Assembly: GCF_900101905.1 (NCBI RefSeq)
Contig: NZ_FNAJ01000001.1
Coordinates: forward strand, 744,001 to 808,000
Source: Myxococcus virescens
GTDB taxonomy: Bacteria > Myxococcota > Myxococcia > Myxococcales > Myxococcaceae
Direction of reading: 5' to 3'
DNA length: 64,000 bases
Position 1 is the stretch's first letter. Each line of letters begins with the position of its first letter. The notes beneath the pieces were generated by a model. It did not search any database. It was not told the origin of the DNA and saw only the letters and a list, made by a program, of their open reading frames with translations. The position numbers and the translations under genes are program-made. Of this stretch, positions 1 through 8,799 are shown piece by piece.

Positions 1-1
1 G

Positions 2-1864
2 CGGCTCATCCAGAAGTTCTCCGGCGGCGACCCCACGCAGGTGCAGCTGGACAAGCTGGGCACCACGAGCTGGGAGAAGACGAAGAAGCGCGTCAAGGAG
101 CAGCTGCTCAAGATGGCGGCGGAGCTCCTCCAGATTGCCGCCGCGCGCAAGGCGCACCCCGGCCATGCCTTCAGCGCGCCGGACCGGTACTTCGCCCAGT
201 TCGAAGCGGACTTCGAGTTCGAGGAGACGCCGGACCAGGCCAAGGCGATTGAGGACGTGCTGGCGGACATGCAGAAGCCGGAGCCCATGGACCGGCTCGT
301 CTGCGGCGACGTCGGCTACGGCAAGACGGAGGTGGCCATGCGGGCCGCCTTCAAGGCCGCGCTGGACCGCAAGCAGGTGGCGGTGCTGGTGCCCACCACG
401 GTGCTGGCGCAGCAGCACTTCCTGTCCTTCAAGAAGCGCTTCGCGGACTACCCCGTCACGGTGGAGGTCATCTCCGGGATGAAGAAGGCGCCGGAGGTGC
501 GGGAAATCCTCAAGCGCGCCAAGGAAGGCAAGGTCGACATCCTCATCGGCACGCACAAGCTGCTGGGCGGCGAGGTGGCCTTCAAGGAACTGGGCCTGAT
601 GATTGTCGACGAGGAGCAGCGCTTCGGCGTGAAGCAGAAGGAGTCGCTGAAGAAGTGGCGCTCCCAGATTGACGTGCTCACGCTGACGGCCACGCCCATT
701 CCCCGCACGCTGCACATGAGCATGTCCGGCGTGCGCGACATGAGCATCATCGCCACGCCGCCGCAGGACCGCCGGGCCATCCGCACCTTCGTGATGAAGT
801 ACGAGGACACGGTGGTGAAGGAGGCGATTGAGCGCGAGGTGGCGCGCGGCGGACAGGTGTTCTTCGTCCACAACCGCGTGGAGTCGCTGCCCTCCATCGA
901 GACGCAGCTGCGCGCGCTGGTTCCCCAGGTCAGCATCGGCGTGGCGCACGGGCAGATGGGCGAAGGGCAGCTGGAGAAGGTGATGCTCGCCTTCACGGAG
1001 AAGAAGTACCAGGTGCTGCTGTGCACCAGCATCATCGAGAGCGGCATCGACATCTCCAGCGCCAACACGATGATTGTGAACCGGGCGGACCAGTTCGGCC
1101 TGGCACAGCTCTACCAGCTCCGCGGCCGCGTGGGCCGGTCCAAGGAGCGCGCGTATGCGTACCTGCTGGTGCCGTCGCGGCGCGCGGTGACGAAGGACGC
1201 GCAGCGGCGCCTGGAGGTGCTCCAGAACTTCACCGAGCTGGGCGCGGGCTTCTCCATCGCCAGCCATGACCTGGAGATTCGCGGCGCGGGCAACCTGCTG
1301 GGCGACAAGCAGTCGGGCGCCATCGCCGAGATTGGCTTCGACATGTACGCGCAGCTCCTGGAGGAAGCCGTCGCGGAGATGCAGGGCCAGCCGCCCAAGG
1401 TGCAAATCGAGCCGGACGTCACGCTGCCCATGCCGGCGCTCATCCCGGACGACTACGTCAGCGACGTCCACCAGCGGCTCGTCTTCTACAAGCGCTTCAG
1501 CCAGGCCAGCCACCCGGACGAAGTCACGGACCTGCGCGCCGAGCTGGTGGACCGGTACGGCGAAGCCCCGGACGAGGTGGACCACCTGTCCGAGCTGACG
1601 CTGCTGAAAATCGACATGCGCGACCTGCGCCTGCGCGGGCTGGAGGTGGGCACCACCCGGCTGGTGGTGACGCTGGGCGCGGACGCGCTGCTGGATGGCT
1701 CCAAGGTGGCGGGGCTGGTGCAGCGCTCCAAGGGCGTCTACCGCCTCACCCCGGACATGAAGCTCATCGCCCGCGCGCCACAGGGCGCCAGTGGCCAGGA
1801 CCTCATCTCCGAGGCCAAGAAGGTGCTGAGGGATTTGAGCCACTGCGCACTGCCGCAGGCGTAG
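2..1864 (+). CDS. mfd: Transcription-repair coupling factor Mfd, C-terminal part (5' end outside window)
   Basis: Mfd is an ATP-driven DNA translocase that removes stalled RNA polymerase from damaged template and recruits UvrA. The frame is open from base 2, so the gene starts before the window and only about 620 C-terminal residues are present. The segment opens with the end of the RNA polymerase-interaction domain (QLDKLGTTSWEKTKKRVKEQ). It continues with the superfamily 2 translocase: Walker A GDVGYGKTE, the DEEQ box (VDEEQRFGVKQKE), motif III TLTATPIPRTL, and motifs V and VI including QLRGRVGRS. It ends with the TRCF C-terminal domain that contacts UvrA. A perfect hairpin follows the stop. 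No defects are visible and the assignment is very secure. Confidence 0.97.
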   Translation, partial: RLIQKFSGGDPTQVQLDKLGTTSWEKTKKRVKEQLLKMAAELLQIAAARKAHPGHAFSAPDRYFAQFEADFEFEETPDQAKAIEDVLADMQKPEPMDRLVCGDVGYGKTEVAMRAAFKAALDRKQVAVLVPTTVLAQQHFLSFKKRFADYPVTVEVISGMKKAPEVREILKRAKEGKVDILIGTHKLLGGEVAFKELGLMIVDEEQRFGVKQKESLKKWRSQIDVLTLTATPIPRTLHMSMSGVRDMSIIATPPQDRRAIRTFVMKYEDTVVKEAIEREVARGGQVFFVHNRVESLPSIETQLRALVPQVSIGVAHGQMGEGQLEKVMLAFTEKKYQVLLCTSIIESGIDISSANTMIVNRADQFGLAQLYQLRGRVGRSKERAYAYLLVPSRRAVTKDAQRRLEVLQNFTELGAGFSIASHDLEIRGAGNLLGDKQSGAIAEIGFDMYAQLLEEAVAEMQGQPPKVQIEPDVTLPMPALIPDDYVSDVHQRLVFYKRFSQASHPDEVTDLRAELVDRYGEAPDEVDHLSELTLLKIDMRDLRLRGLEVGTTRLVVTLGADALLDGSKVAGLVQRSKGVYRLTPDMKLIARAPQGASGQDLISEAKKVLRDLSHCALPQA

Positions 1865-1871
1865 GCGCGGA

Positions 1872-1897
1872 CCTCGGCGGCCGTTCCGCCGCCGAGG
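1872..1897. terminator. Hairpin terminator between mfd and the convergent peptidase gene
   Basis: A perfect 10-bp stem (1872-1881 with 1888-1897) and a 6-base loop begin 7 bases after the mfd stop. There is no U tract on the plus strand, which is common for terminators in GC-rich genomes. The peptidase gene converges on it, so it may work in both directions. Confidence 0.7.
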
Positions 1898-1943
1898 CCG
1901 TGCGCTGAGGCGGGTGCTTCCGCCCAAGCGCAGTCACTCAGGC

Positions 1944-3086
1944 TCAGCGCCCGCCACAGAAGTGGGCCACGGCGCGAGCCAGGACGGCCTCGCAGCGCAC
2001 CAGGTCTTCCACGGGCACGTATTCGCCCGTCTGGTGCGCCACGCGGATGTCGCCGGGGCCGAACACCACCGCCTCCGCCCCCAGCTCCGTCATCTGCGGC
2101 GCCTCCGTCCCGAAGGACACCGTCTCCGGCGCGTTGCCGCTGGCCTCCGCGAGGAAGCGCACCACCTCCGCGTCCGCCCGCGTATTCACACCCCGGTCCG
2201 TGCGCACCACGCGAATCTGCGCCTCGAAGGCGGGCTCGTCCCGCACCAGCTCCTGGCGGATGGTCTCCAGCAACTGAGACACGCGCTCCGGCGGCTGCCC
2301 GGGAATGGGCCGCCACTCCACGACGAAGCGGCAGGCACCGGGGATGACGTTCTTCGCCTTGCCGCCCTGGATGACGCCCACGTTCACGGTAGTAAAGGGC
2401 GGCTGGAAGCCCTCGTCGAGGTCCTCGCGCAGCACCGTCAGCGCCAGGTGCTCCAGGCGCTGGAGGAAGCGGCCCGCGCGGAAGATGGCCGACGCGCCCG
2501 AGTCCGGGTACGCGCTATGCCCTTCCTTCCCCCGCACCTCCACCTCCGCCAGGCAGTAGCCCTTGTTGGCGCGCACCGGAATGAGGCGCGTGGGCTCGCC
2601 GACAATCGCGTGCCGCGCGCGGCCCAGTCCCGCCTCCACCAGCTTCTTCGCGCCCGTCAGACCGACTTCCTCGTCCGCGGTCAGGACCACCATCAGCGGG
2701 GCCTTCAACTGCTTGGCGTTCAACGCCGCGTGCAGCGCGCAGGCGATGAAGCCCTTGGTGTCACACGCGCCGCGCGCGTAGAGCCGCCCGTCCTTCTCCG
2801 TCAGCCGCAGCGCGTCCGTCCAGGCCGCGTCGTAGGGCACGCAGTCGGAGTGCCCCACCAGGGCCAGCGCGGCGCGGCCGGAGCCAGAACCGCCCTTCAC
2901 CGCGACGAGGTTCACCTTCTCCACGCCCGCGTCGTCCAGGAACTTCTGGCGCTCCGCGCTGAAGCCCGCGGCCTCCAAGCGCGCCTGCGCGTAGTCGATG
3001 AGCGGAACGTTGGGGCGGAAGGACGTGGTGTCCATCGCCACCAACTCCGTCAGGGTGGCCCGCAGCGCGGGCAGCGTGTCACTCAT
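1944..3086 (-). CDS. M20-family metallopeptidase (ArgE/DapE type, probable acetylornithine deacetylase)
   Basis: This 380-residue cytoplasmic zinc hydrolase of the M20 family is most like acetylornithine deacetylase (ArgE), which removes acetyl from N-acetylornithine in arginine synthesis. Visible motifs are the first metal-ligand block VGHSDCVPYD, the bridging Asp in GACDTKGF, the catalytic glutamate pair in TADEEVGLTGAK, and a later ligand in AIVGEPTRLIP. The final metal histidine is in VAHQTGEY. I chose the ATG at 3086 because GGAGG lies 8 bases upstream; the frame could extend 12 residues further but without a ribosome site. No arginine-pathway gene is adjacent, so succinyl-diaminopimelate or another N-acyl amino acid remains possible as substrate. 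Confidence 0.85.
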   Translation of the reverse strand: MSDTLPALRATLTELVAMDTTSFRPNVPLIDYAQARLEAAGFSAERQKFLDDAGVEKVNLVAVKGGSGSGRAALALVGHSDCVPYDAAWTDALRLTEKDGRLYARGACDTKGFIACALHAALNAKQLKAPLMVVLTADEEVGLTGAKKLVEAGLGRARHAIVGEPTRLIPVRANKGYCLAEVEVRGKEGHSAYPDSGASAIFRAGRFLQRLEHLALTVLREDLDEGFQPPFTTVNVGVIQGGKAKNVIPGACRFVVEWRPIPGQPPERVSQLLETIRQELVRDEPAFEAQIRVVRTDRGVNTRADAEVVRFLAEASGNAPETVSFGTEAPQMTELGAEAVVFGPGDIRVAHQTGEYVPVEDLVRCEAVLARAVAHFCGGR

Positions 3087-3160
3087 GGGTAAGACCTCCG
3101 GGGACGGGTCATGCCACGGCACGCCAGCCCCCGGAAGGCCCTTCCCTCCCCCATGTCTCC

Positions 3161-4705
3161 TCAGCGAACGGACGCCACCTGGGGCGCGGCCTCCTCCAGC
3201 GGAGACAGCGAGTTATCCCCCGCCCCAGGCCGTCCCAGGCCCTTGTGCACCGCGGGCGCAGCCGCGTTCACCGCCCCCACGTAGAAGACACCGTGGTAGC
3301 CGTCATCGTTCGTTCCGCCCCACGTGTGCACGAAGAAGCGGTCGCCGTTGTCACGCCCCTTCGCGTCACGCACGCCGCAATCCAGCCGGTCCTTCACGCC
3401 CTTGCGGTCCACCGCGCAAATCCACGCCGACCCGCTGTTGTACGCCATGTCCAGCGCCACCACGCTGTCGAGCTCGTCCTTCAACACCAGCCCCATTGGC
3501 CGGAAGGACTTGTCCCAGGGCAGCCCCTTCTTCGTGCGCGAGTGGATGTTGCCGGACAGGACGATGTGGAAGCGCTGGGGGCCCGACTCCACGTGGTGCC
3601 GAACCGTCGCCGCCATCGCGTCCTCGCGCGCCTGCCCCTGCATCGTCGGGTGGTCGAAGACGAACACATCCACGTCCAGCCCGCGCGAGCGCAGCTGGCG
3701 CAGTTGCTCCAGCATGTTCGCCACCGCCTCGCTGCTGCGGCCGTCCGGGTACGGGCTGCGCCAGAACGGCGCCTCCATCAGCTTCAGCCAGTCATCCTCC
3801 GCCCCCGCGCTCTCCAGGAACGCCCCCACGCGCGTCTGGCTCTCCAGCGGCAGCTCCAGCCCCACCGTCACCGGCATGCCAGCCACCGCCACCTGGCATG
3901 ACGCCTGCGCCACGAAACGCGGCACTTCCTGCGTGCCGTGCATCTCCCCCAGCAGCAACGTGCCACCTGGCTTCGCCTGCTTGCCCAACCCCAGGATGGG
4001 CAGGCCACATTCAAAGGCCATGGCCTCCGCGCCCGCGTTCGCACTGGGCGTCGTCGCCACCTGCACCGGCTTGGGCGCGTTCTCTTCCTTCATCAGCTTG
4101 GGCAAGATGGAGCGGAACACCCGCCACTCCATGACCAGGTCCCGCGAGCCCTGACCCGAACCCGCGTAGAAGGAGTTCTCTCCCCGCGGCGCGGCGAGGC
4201 GGGCCTCCCAGTCCTCCACGCTGAGCGTGGGGTCCGACGCGCCCCCCCCTGTCGCCCCCATCATACTCTCTGTCTCCACGGCCGCTTGCCGTTCGGAAAG
4301 ACTCCCGCCTGTGAGGCCACGGCCCGGCCCCCAATCAATCTCACGGCCCGGAGGACTCAGCGCGGTGCTGGAGCTCTTGGTGATGCGGATGATCCACAGC
4401 TTGCTCTTCGTCGGCGTCTCGCGCTTTCCCAGCACCATGTACCGGTGCCAGAAGCTCGAAATCTTCGAGCCGCCGAACTCCTGGCGCCAGTCCGTCTCCA
4501 GCACCAGGCTCCCCTTGTCCTCCTTGAAGGGCAGCTTGTTCTCCGTGAAGAACTGCCGCACCTCGGGCCAGACTTCTTCCAGGGGCCGCTCGTAGATGGC
4601 CTCGCCATCCGGGATGAACAAGTCACTGAAGGTGCTTCCCTGTCGGGCCGCGCAGCCCACCTGGAAGCACATCAACGTCACCACCGCGAACCACTTCGCG
4701 CGCAT
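3161..4705 (-). CDS. Large lipoprotein with C-terminal GExHGT (ChaN/EreA-like) domain, copy A
   Basis: This 514-residue exported protein is of unknown function. The N-terminus is signal-like and ends at a cysteine (FQVGC, a weak lipobox). Residues about 25-110 form an NlpC/BamC-like envelope-lipoprotein domain (SDLFIPDGEAIYERP, then VLETDWRQEFGG). A loop rich in Gly and Ser follows, then a C-terminal domain with LLLGEMHGTQEVPRF, GLELPLESQTRVG and LSGNIHSRT. That pattern of acidic and histidine motifs recalls the ChaN/Tiki and erythromycin-esterase-like superfamilies, which bind haem or hydrolyse bonds; the activity here is not known. A nearly identical paralogue lies 1.5 kb upstream on the same strand, beyond hutF. 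The gene is therefore one half of a split duplication. Confidence 0.8.
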   Translation of the reverse strand: MRAKWFAVVTLMCFQVGCAARQGSTFSDLFIPDGEAIYERPLEEVWPEVRQFFTENKLPFKEDKGSLVLETDWRQEFGGSKISSFWHRYMVLGKRETPTKSKLWIIRITKSSSTALSPPGREIDWGPGRGLTGGSLSERQAAVETESMMGATGGGASDPTLSVEDWEARLAAPRGENSFYAGSGQGSRDLVMEWRVFRSILPKLMKEENAPKPVQVATTPSANAGAEAMAFECGLPILGLGKQAKPGGTLLLGEMHGTQEVPRFVAQASCQVAVAGMPVTVGLELPLESQTRVGAFLESAGAEDDWLKLMEAPFWRSPYPDGRSSEAVANMLEQLRQLRSRGLDVDVFVFDHPTMQGQAREDAMAATVRHHVESGPQRFHIVLSGNIHSRTKKGLPWDKSFRPMGLVLKDELDSVVALDMAYNSGSAWICAVDRKGVKDRLDCGVRDAKGRDNGDRFFVHTWGGTNDDGYHGVFYVGAVNAAAPAVHKGLGRPGAGDNSLSPLEEAAPQVASVR

Positions 4706-4777
4706 CGGCCCCTCCGGGAATGAACTCCCGGGGGGAACGTGCCGCGCCCCAATGCCATATCGGAGAAGAACCGACGC

Positions 4778-6166
4778 TCAGGCGTACAGCCCACGAGACA
4801 ACACCTGGAACGCGCGGCCACTCTCCTCCGCGAGCGCATGCCGGCCCTCACGGACGACCTCGCGTCCGCCCACCACCACATCGCGCACCGCCGCCTTCTC
4901 CGCGCCCAACACGATGGCGGGCAACAGCGATGCGGGCAAGGCGCCCACGAGCGACGGATGGTGCAGGTCCACCGTGAAGAAGTCCGCGGGCGCGCCCGCC
5001 TCCAGGACGCCCGTGGCGAGCCCCAGGCTCCGCGCGCCGTCCACGGTGGCCATGTCCAGCAGCCGCGCCGCCAGCCCATCCATGGCGCCCCCGCCCGGGT
5101 CCAGCACGGCGCGCCGCAGCCGAGACAGCCGCAAGTGCCCTTCCAGCTGTCGCGCCTCATCCAGCAGGTCCACCGTGGCCTGGCTGTCCGAGCCCAGGCT
5201 GATGCGCGCGCCCGCCTTCACCAGCGCATCCGCGGGAACGATGCCGTCGCCCAGGTTCCGCTCCGTGGAAGGACACGCGCACACCGTGGCCTCGGCCCGG
5301 CCCAACAGCGACACCTCCTCGTCCGTCAGGTGCACCCCGTGGACCGCCGTGAAGCTGGGCCCCAGCAGGCCCAGGTCCGCCAGCAACTCCACGGGCCTGC
5401 GGCCATGCTCCGCCAGACAGGCTTCGATTTCCTTCGGCTGCTCCGCCACGTGCATGTGGACGGGCAGGCTCCGCACGGACGCCCCCGCGAGCGCCGCCAG
5501 CCACTCCCGAGGCACCGCGCGCACGCTGTGCGGCGCGAGCCCCACGCTGACCGCCGCGTCAGAGCGCACCTCGCGGGCCAGCGCCTCGACCGAACCCAGG
5601 AACGTCTCCACGTCCGGGTCGATGAAGCGGCGCTGCCGCGGATTCGCCGCCACGCCGAAGCCCGCACGGGCGTACCCCACGCGCAGCAGGCAGATGCGCA
5701 GCCCCACGTCCCGCGCGGCGCGAATCACCGCGTGCGCCAACGTGTTGCGGTCCGCGTACGGCGTGCCATCGGACTGGTGGTGGACGTAGTGGAACTCCCC
5801 CACGGTGGTGATGCCCGCGAGCGCCATCTCCACGAAGGCCTGCCGCGAGGCGACGTAGAGGTCCTCCGGGCTCAGCGACTCGGCGGCGCGGTACATCGCC
5901 TCGCGCCAGCTCCAGAAGTCGTCCGCCTCCCGGCCCGATGCCACGTACTCCGTACGCCCGCGGATGAGCCGCTGGAACGCGTGGGAGTGTCCGTTGACGA
6001 GCCCCGGCAGCAAGGCCCTTCCCGGCAGCGCGACGGTGCGCGCGCCCGCGGGGACGGATTCCGGGGCCAGGATGCGGCCATCGGCGCTCACCGCGAGGCC
6101 GCGCCCTTCGTGGAACCGGCCGCCCGTGTAGAGGAGCTCCGGCTGATAGACAGTGATGTCGCTCAC
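4778..6166 (-). CDS. hutF: Formimidoylglutamate deiminase HutF
   Basis: HutF is a 462-residue zinc amidohydrolase that converts N-formimidoyl-glutamate to N-formyl-glutamate and ammonia in the five-step histidine degradation route. It shows the amidohydrolase metal HxH in LVNGHSHAFQR, the HutF-type block GEFHYVHHQSDGTPYADRN, the VHMHVAEQ ligand segment, AVHGVHLTDEE, and the late Asp in SLGSDSQATVD. Length and motif order fit HutF better than guanine deaminase or TrzN. No hutH, hutU, hutI or hutG lies nearby, so the pathway must be completed elsewhere. It is sandwiched between two copies of the same lipoprotein gene, and a strong hairpin separates it from the upstream copy, so it is probably transcribed alone. 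Confidence 0.9.
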   Translation of the reverse strand: MSDITVYQPELLYTGGRFHEGRGLAVSADGRILAPESVPAGARTVALPGRALLPGLVNGHSHAFQRLIRGRTEYVASGREADDFWSWREAMYRAAESLSPEDLYVASRQAFVEMALAGITTVGEFHYVHHQSDGTPYADRNTLAHAVIRAARDVGLRICLLRVGYARAGFGVAANPRQRRFIDPDVETFLGSVEALAREVRSDAAVSVGLAPHSVRAVPREWLAALAGASVRSLPVHMHVAEQPKEIEACLAEHGRRPVELLADLGLLGPSFTAVHGVHLTDEEVSLLGRAEATVCACPSTERNLGDGIVPADALVKAGARISLGSDSQATVDLLDEARQLEGHLRLSRLRRAVLDPGGGAMDGLAARLLDMATVDGARSLGLATGVLEAGAPADFFTVDLHHPSLVGALPASLLPAIVLGAEKAAVRDVVVGGREVVREGRHALAEESGRAFQVLSRGLYA

Positions 6167-6187
6167 GCCGGCAACTTACGCCAGCGC

Positions 6188-6221
6188 CACGGGGCGCGCA
6201 GCAGCCGCGGCGCGCCCCGTG
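6188..6221 (-). terminator. Hairpin terminator after lipoprotein copy B
   Basis: A 12-bp perfect stem (6188-6199 with 6210-6221) and a 10-base loop lie just downstream of the minus-strand gene ending at 6234 and upstream of the hutF start. Confidence 0.65.
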
Positions 6222-6233
6222 AAATGCCAGACG

Positions 6234-7721
6234 TCAGTGGAGCGCGAGCGTCGGAGTCCGGTCTTCCGTCGGAACACCCGAGTTGTCTCCCCCACCCGGA
6301 CGCCCCAGCCCCTTGTGCACCGCTGGCGCCGACGCGCTCACCGGCCCCACGTAGAAGACACCATGGTAGCCGTCGCCATTGGTGCCCCCCCACGTGTGCA
6401 GGAAGAAGCGGTCGCCGTTGTCCCGGCCCTTCGCCTCTCGGATGCCGCAGGCCAGCTGGTCCTTCACGCCCTTGCTGTCCACCGCGCAAATCCACGCCGA
6501 CCCGCTGTTGTACGCCATGTCCAGCGCCACCACGCTGTCGAGCTCGTCCTTCAGCACCATCCCCATCGGCCGGAAGGACTTGTCCCACGGCAGGCCCTTC
6601 TTCGTGCGCGAGTGGATGTTGCCCGACAGGATGACGTGGAAGCGCCCCGGGCTCGACTCCACCTGGTGCCGGACCGTGGCCGCCATCGCGTCCTCGCGCG
6701 CCTGCCCCTGGGCCTTCGGGTGGTCGAAGACGAAGATGTCCACGTCCAGTCCGCGCGAGCGCAGCTGACGCAGTTGGTCCAGCATGTTCGCCACCGCCTC
6801 GCTGCTGCGGCCATCCGGATACGGGCTGCGCCAGAAGGGCGCCTCCATCAGCTTCAGCCAGTCATCCTCCGTCCCCGCGCTGTCCAGGAAGGTGTCCACC
6901 CGCGTCTGGCTCTCCAGCGGCAGCTCCAGCCCCACCGTCACCGGCATGCCGGCCACCGCCGTCTGGCAGGCCGCCTGCGCGATGAAGCGCGGCACTTCCT
7001 GCGTGCCGTGCATCTCCCCCAGCAGCAGCACCCCACCCGGCTTCACCTGCTTGCCCAGACCCAGAATCGGCAGGCCGCATTCGAAGTCCATGGCCGCCGC
7101 GCTTCCCTCCGCGTCAGGCGCCATCGCCACCTTCACCGGCTTGGGCGCGTTCTCCTCCTTCATCAGTTTGGGAGAGATGGCGCGGAACACCCGCCACTCC
7201 ATGACCAGGTCCCGCGAGCCCTGCCCCGACTCCGCGTAGAAGGAGTTCTCCCCCACCGGCGCATCCAGCCGATCCTCCCAATCCTCCACGGAGAGGCCCG
7301 GGGCCGAGGAGCCACCTCCTGCCTTGTCACCGATGATGCGCGCCACCCCCCAGTCCAGCTCACGACCCGCCGGGGCCAGCGCCTTGTTGCGGCTCTTGGT
7401 GATGCGGATGATCCACAGCTTGCTCTGGGTGGGGGACTCGCGCTTGCCCATCACCATGTAGCGGTGGAAGAAGCCGGACACCTTCGAGCCACCGAACTCC
7501 TGGCGCCACTCCGTCTCCAGCACCATGCTGCCCCGGTCCTCGCGGAAGGGCAGGTTGGCCTCCGTGAAGTACTTGCGCACCTCCGGCCACATCTCCTCCA
7601 CCGGCCGCTCGTAGATGGCCTCCCCATCCGGGATGAAGAGGTCGCTATAGGTGCCAGCCTGATGGGCACAGCCCGTCATCAGGCCCGCCAACACAACCGC
7701 CGCGAAGACCACCGAGCGCAT
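6234..7721 (-). CDS. Large lipoprotein with C-terminal GExHGT (ChaN/EreA-like) domain, copy B
   Basis: A 495-residue paralogue of the protein at 3161-4705, with the same architecture throughout. It has a signal peptide with a cysteine at MTGC, the SDLFIPDGEAIYERP envelope domain, a linker, and the LLLGEMHGTQEVPRF / GLELPLESQTRVD / LSGNIHSRT domain. By eye the C-terminal 280 residues are almost all identical to copy A. Differences concentrate in the linker at about residues 115-160, which is shorter here, and in the extreme C-terminal tail. The domain recalls ChaN/Tiki and EreA-like proteins; activity is unknown. It is followed by its own hairpin terminator, so each copy appears to be a separate transcription unit. 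Confidence 0.8.
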   Translation of the reverse strand: MRSVVFAAVVLAGLMTGCAHQAGTYSDLFIPDGEAIYERPVEEMWPEVRKYFTEANLPFREDRGSMVLETEWRQEFGGSKVSGFFHRYMVMGKRESPTQSKLWIIRITKSRNKALAPAGRELDWGVARIIGDKAGGGSSAPGLSVEDWEDRLDAPVGENSFYAESGQGSRDLVMEWRVFRAISPKLMKEENAPKPVKVAMAPDAEGSAAAMDFECGLPILGLGKQVKPGGVLLLGEMHGTQEVPRFIAQAACQTAVAGMPVTVGLELPLESQTRVDTFLDSAGTEDDWLKLMEAPFWRSPYPDGRSSEAVANMLDQLRQLRSRGLDVDIFVFDHPKAQGQAREDAMAATVRHQVESSPGRFHVILSGNIHSRTKKGLPWDKSFRPMGMVLKDELDSVVALDMAYNSGSAWICAVDSKGVKDQLACGIREAKGRDNGDRFFLHTWGGTNGDGYHGVFYVGPVSASAPAVHKGLGRPGGGDNSGVPTEDRTPTLALH

Positions 7722-7799
7722 TCGTCCCGTCTCCTCGTAGAGCCCCAGCGGGAGCGTAAACGAGGACCGGGCCCCGACATATCGGCCCGGGAGGGCGGC

Positions 7800-8285
7800 T
7801 CAGGCGGGGGCTTCGGAGCCCTCCTCGGCGATGGCGCGTGCCCGCTCCCAGGGACGCGTCCGGACGGCGTCGCGAATCCACATCACGTGGCGCCGCTCGT
7901 CCTCCCGGTGCTTTTCGATCAGCGCCCGGACCTCGGGGCGCCAGTCGAAGCGCAGGGCGACGTCATAGGCGCGGTTGGAGAACTCCTCGTTGCCGAGCAT
8001 GGCCACCAGCGCGGCCTCGGTGCCCATCATGCTGGACATCGCCGTCAGGCCCACCATCGCCGTTCCCTTGAGGTCCAGGCGCAGCTCCAGCGGCGTCCCG
8101 CCCGCCTCGTGGATGAGGGCGTTCAGGTCCTGTACGTGCCGGACGTGGTCGATTCGGAATCCATTGAGCCGCTCGCGGACCAACGGTTCCGGAATCCGGG
8201 CCAGGGCCGCGTCGTAGGCACCCACGGCATCCGCGTCGAGCTGGGCCAGGCTGCGCAGCCGGGCCACTTCCGATTTGTCGGCCAT
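7800..8285 (-). CDS. DUF2383-like ferritin-type four-helix protein
   Basis: A 161-residue cytoplasmic protein, mainly helical. Spaced acidic and histidine positions (DADAVGAYDAAL, FRIDHVRHVQDL, GTEAALVAMLGNEEFSN, HREDERRHVMWI) are typical of ferritin-like diiron bundles of the DUF2383 type. The paired E/H motifs could bind two metal ions, but no function is established for the family. The start at 8285 is preceded by AGGAG at 7 bases; the frame runs 67 residues further upstream through low-complexity Pro-rich sequence and is not used. The neighbouring PQ-loop gene is separated by a strong terminator, so this is a single-gene unit. Confidence 0.75.
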   Translation of the reverse strand: MADKSEVARLRSLAQLDADAVGAYDAALARIPEPLVRERLNGFRIDHVRHVQDLNALIHEAGGTPLELRLDLKGTAMVGLTAMSSMMGTEAALVAMLGNEEFSNRAYDVALRFDWRPEVRALIEKHREDERRHVMWIRDAVRTRPWERARAIAEEGSEAPA

Positions 8286-8360
8286 GTCGAACTCCTGCGC
8301 TAAGGGGCTCGGGCAATGTGAGAAGGCTGTTCCCGCAAACCAACCCACCTCCTGGACGCG

Positions 8361-8395
8361 CTGGCTGTCCGCCCCTGGGGCAGGCGGACAGCCAG
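8361..8395 (-). terminator. Strong hairpin terminator after the PQ-loop gene
   Basis: A 13-bp perfect stem (8361-8373 with 8383-8395) and a 9-base loop lie 11 bases beyond the stop of the minus-strand gene that ends at 8407. Confidence 0.75.
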
Positions 8396-8406
8396 GGCCC
8401 AGGTCC

Positions 8407-8718
8407 TCAGGCGTGCACGGCGTCAGAGGGCGCGCGCGGCTGGGCGGCGTGCTTCCTCCGCGCGGCCCGGCGATGCTTGAGGACAATCACCGCCCCCAGC
8501 ACCGCGCTCAACAGCATCAGCGCGTTCGTCACCACGAAGACCCAGTTGCCGACCTTCCAACTGTAGAGCGTGAACCCCACGGAGGCCGTCATCTGCCCCA
8601 CGAAGAGCCACTTGGACACACCCTCGCTCGAGCCTGACTTCCACTGCTTGTGGACCTGGACAGTGATGGTCAACAGCAGGACGAATGAACTGAACCAACC
8701 CAGGGCTTCGGCCCCCAT
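8407..8718 (-). CDS. SemiSWEET/PQ-loop-type small membrane protein
   Basis: This 103-residue integral membrane protein has three predicted transmembrane helices, at about residues 5-22, 38-55 and 58-80. The first carries the PQ-loop-like pattern VQVHKQWKSGSSEGVSKW. That is the architecture of SemiSWEET proteins, which dimerise to transport sugars; members with this loop are also annotated only as PQ-loop proteins. The C-terminus is a basic cytoplasmic tail. The gene stands alone, with a strong terminator after it, and no sugar-metabolism genes are adjacent, so no substrate can be inferred. Confidence 0.7.
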   Translation of the reverse strand: MGAEALGWFSSFVLLLTITVQVHKQWKSGSSEGVSKWLFVGQMTASVGFTLYSWKVGNWVFVVTNALMLLSAVLGAVIVLKHRRAARRKHAAQPRAPSDAVHA

Positions 8719-8799
8719 GCACCCTCCTGGCCACAGACGATGTGCATGCGCCCTGCCGTGTGCAGCACGCCCGTCACCCCACCGGACCGCCCACCGCGC

